This document shows positions 6,555 through 7,505 of a stretch of 7,505 bases of DNA, one piece after another; position 1 is the first letter of the stretch; every line of letters begins with the position of its first letter. The translations under genes and the position numbers were made by a program. A model generated the notes under the pieces. The model made no database searches and was not told the origin of the DNA. It saw only the letters and a list, made by a program, of their open reading frames with translations. Source of the DNA: Planctomycetota bacterium (GTDB lineage Bacteria; Planctomycetota; Phycisphaerae; WQYP01; JAJZKY01); the NCBI GenBank assembly GCA_021803885.1, contig JAJZKY010000209.1:1-7505 (forward strand), in the 5' to 3' direction.

Positions 6555-6821
6555 TCACTGCTGCGGCTTTTGCAGCTTGGCGGCAATCGTCTTGATATAA
6601 TCAATGGCCTGCCCAACAGTCTGAATTTTCTCGGCTTCTTCATCCGGAATGGACATTTCGAATTCGTCCTCGAATTCCATGACCAGTTCAACCGTGTCGA
6701 GGCTGTCGGCATTGAGGTCGTTGACGAAACTGGTATCGCGGGTTATTTCCGCTTTATCCACCCCCATCTGCTCGGCCACAATATCAATTACCTTCTGTTC
6801 GATTTCATCAACTTCAGCCAT
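6555..6821 (-). CDS. acpP: Acyl carrier protein
   Basis: This 88-residue acidic protein is the carrier on which acyl intermediates of fatty-acid synthesis are tethered through a 4'-phosphopantetheine arm. The attachment site is Ser40 in the classic motif [18 protein letters not shown], followed by the acidic helix II used for partner recognition and by [19 protein letters not shown] of helix III. The ATG at 6821-6819 is chosen over an in-frame upstream start because [11 protein letters not shown] is the normal N-terminus and GGAGG lies ten bases upstream. The tail KLQKPQQ is slightly longer than usual. It sits between fabG and fabF. Its first nine codons occur again, exactly and inverted, at 7479-7505. 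Confidence 0.97.
   Translation of the reverse strand: MAEVDEIEQKVIDIVAEQMGVDKAEITRDTSFVNDLNADSLDTVELVMEFEDEFEMSIPDEEAEKIQTVGQAIDYIKTIAAKLQKPQQ
6795..6821. repeat. Exact 27-bp inverted repeat, partner at 7479-7505
   Basis: The first nine codons of acpP recur in perfect reverse complement at the end of the window, 657 bp away. The repeat may be longer, since it is stopped only by the window edge. Confidence 0.95.
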
Positions 6822-6831
6822 AAATTTAAGG

Positions 6832-6836
6832 CCTCC
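6832..6836 (-). promoter_or_regulatory. Shine-Dalgarno site of acpP
   Basis: GGAGG on the minus strand, ten bases before the ATG at 6821-6819. It decides for the 88-residue start and against an in-frame upstream ATG that would add 23 residues (ending [10 protein letters not shown]) unlike any acyl carrier protein. Confidence 0.65.
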
Positions 6837-6917
6837 AAAAAAAGCCAACCAACCAGTATTCAACTCAGCAGCAACTGAAGCCAGCCCCACACGGTGCGGA
6901 CATTCACTCGACGCGAT

Positions 6918-6946
6918 AGATTACCCTAATTGGGCATAATTGGCAA
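6918..6946 (-). promoter_or_regulatory. Candidate acpP promoter with internal direct repeats
   Basis: On the minus strand TTGCCA (6946-6941, 5 of 6 to the -35 consensus) is followed after 17 bp by TAATCT (6923-6918), a weaker -10. Two copies of CCAATTA start exactly 10 bp apart at 6943 and 6933, on one face of the helix and within the promoter. This would give an untranslated leader of roughly 90 nt before acpP. The -10 match is poor, so the call is tentative. Confidence 0.35.
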
Positions 6947-7120
6947 CGCCACCCCAATGGAACATTCAGCTTCATACATTCTTGCGCAAGTCTCACGACA
7001 CCATATAAGCCTACCATGTTTGGTGCAACTCGGCAATGGCCCGCCGGCATGTGAGCCGCAAGGCCGCAAGGGTGTGGCCAGAGTTGCCCTGCCAAGCAGT
7101 GCCTTATTTATCGCATAGAG

Positions 7121-7480
7121 CTACATGCTCATGCCACCATCCACCACGAACACCTGCCCGGTGATATATCCCGCATGGGGGCCGGCCAAAAACGCTACCA
7201 TCGCCGCAATGTCTTCCGGTGTGCCGAAGCGGCGCAGGGGAATAAGGTCCAGTACCTTTTCCTTAATCTGCGGTGGGAGCACCTCAGTCATATCTGTGGT
7301 AGTAAAGCCGGGGGCCACGCAATTGGCGGTAATCTGCTTACCGGCCAGTTCGCGGGCGATGGATTTGGTCATGCCGATAAGTCCCGCCTTGGAGGCCGAG
7401 TAATTCACCTGTCCGGCGTTACCAATGATGCCGGAAACCGAGGTAATATTGATAATTCGGCCAAACTTGGCGCGAATCAT
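7121..7480 (-). CDS. fabG: 3-oxoacyl-ACP reductase, C-terminal half (cut at 7480)
   Basis: FabG is the NADPH-dependent short-chain reductase that converts 3-oxoacyl-ACP to 3-hydroxyacyl-ACP. The visible 119 residues start at MIRAKFGRIINITSVSG and end FVVDGGMSM with TAG at 7123-7121. They contain the catalytic Ser (fragment residue 14), Tyr27 and Lys31 of NYSASKAG, and the VAPGFTTTDM and PLRRFGTPEDIA segments. The cofactor-binding Gly motif and about 125 N-terminal residues are missing. The frame stays open to the window edge, but the codons beyond 7480 (SISSTSA) are not FabG-like: they are the reverse complement of the acpP start. So the truncation is at 7478-7481, not merely the edge. The identity is secure. 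Whether the native gene is whole elsewhere is unknown. Confidence 0.92.
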   Translation of the reverse strand: MIRAKFGRIINITSVSGIIGNAGQVNYSASKAGLIGMTKSIARELAGKQITANCVAPGFTTTDMTEVLPPQIKEKVLDLIPLRRFGTPEDIAAMVAFLAGPHAGYITGQVFVVDGGMSM

Positions 7481-7505
7481 GGCTGAAGTTGATGAAATCG
7501 AACAG
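7479..7505 (+). CDS. acpP: Exact inverted copy of the acpP start (runs off the right edge)
   Basis: The plus strand reads ATG and eight further codons giving MAEVDEIEQ, base-for-base identical (27 of 27) to the acpP start at 6821-6795 but in the opposite orientation. Identity begins exactly at the ATG: the base before it differs (C here, T at acpP), and no Shine-Dalgarno site precedes it. It is the start of a second acpP copy joined to fabG, or a chimeric join. How far it continues cannot be seen. Confidence 0.7.

Larger units (their letters stand above)
6822..7120. other. 299-bp intergenic region between fabG and acpP
   Basis: No credible coding sequence is present on either strand. It is long for a fabG-acpP gap and suggests acpP has its own promoter. 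It contains that candidate promoter, a perfect 10-bp palindrome CTTGCGCAAG (6981-6990) about 35 bp upstream of the -35 box, and a tandem pair of GCCGCAAG (7055-7062, 7063-7070). A weak hairpin near 7090-7110 follows the fabG stop but has no U-tract, so no terminator is called. Confidence 0.4.

Noticed and set aside
6904..7095. Small minus-strand open frame in the fabG-acpP gap (63 codons)
   Set aside because: It has no Shine-Dalgarno site, mixed composition and no recognisable domain, so it is best read as intergenic sequence.

Overview
The window looks like a chromosomal piece of a Gram-negative, probably aquatic or soil bacterium. The best guess is Planctomycetota (Phycisphaerae-like). That rests on the style of the secretin (a 'QATQED ... 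TVSADHRYV' C-domain with an FGQNY tail) and on moderate GC, and it is an inference only. No plasmid, phage, transposon, CRISPR or RNA-gene signature was seen.

Layout, left to right. (1) 1-208 is a diverged, inverted copy of 988-1195: the 3' end of a second nuoM-like gene on +, a 16-nt gap, and the last codons of a second secretin gene on -. (2) About 209-1015 (+) is the C-terminal part of a secretin whose N-terminal part is missing at the junction. (3) 1032-2627 (-) is a NuoM-like protein and 2755-4839 (-) a NuoL-like protein, forming a two-gene unit transcribed from 4839 towards 1032 and convergent with the secretin. (4) 4965-5192 (+) is a small DUF2892/YgaP-type membrane protein with its own promoter, divergent from nuoL. 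(5) 5228-6472 (-) is fabF, 6555-6821 (-) is acpP and 7121-7480 (-) is the C-terminal half of fabG, a type II fatty-acid synthesis cluster in the order fabG-acpP-fabF. (6) 7479-7505 (+) is an exact inverted copy of the first nine acpP codons, sitting where the rest of fabG should be.

The fatty-acid block is conventional: AcpP carries the acyl chain, FabG reduces the 3-ketoacyl-ACP and FabF elongates. The surprising part is the NuoL/NuoM pair. Both keep the fold signatures of the antiporter-like subunits of respiratory complex I. By eye alignment, however, both have lost most of the conserved Glu, Lys and His residues that carry protons through the membrane. They stand alone here, with no nuoN or other nuo gene beside them. 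A diverged second nuoM end (about 83% amino-acid identity over 53 residues) is still open and still lies 16 nt tail-to-tail from a secretin end, so this arrangement appears to be maintained.

Both ends of the window are inverted-homology junctions, one diverged (about 79% at DNA level) and one exact. They may be real rearrangements or amplification/assembly chimeras. The window alone cannot decide, and gene content across these two junctions should be treated with caution.
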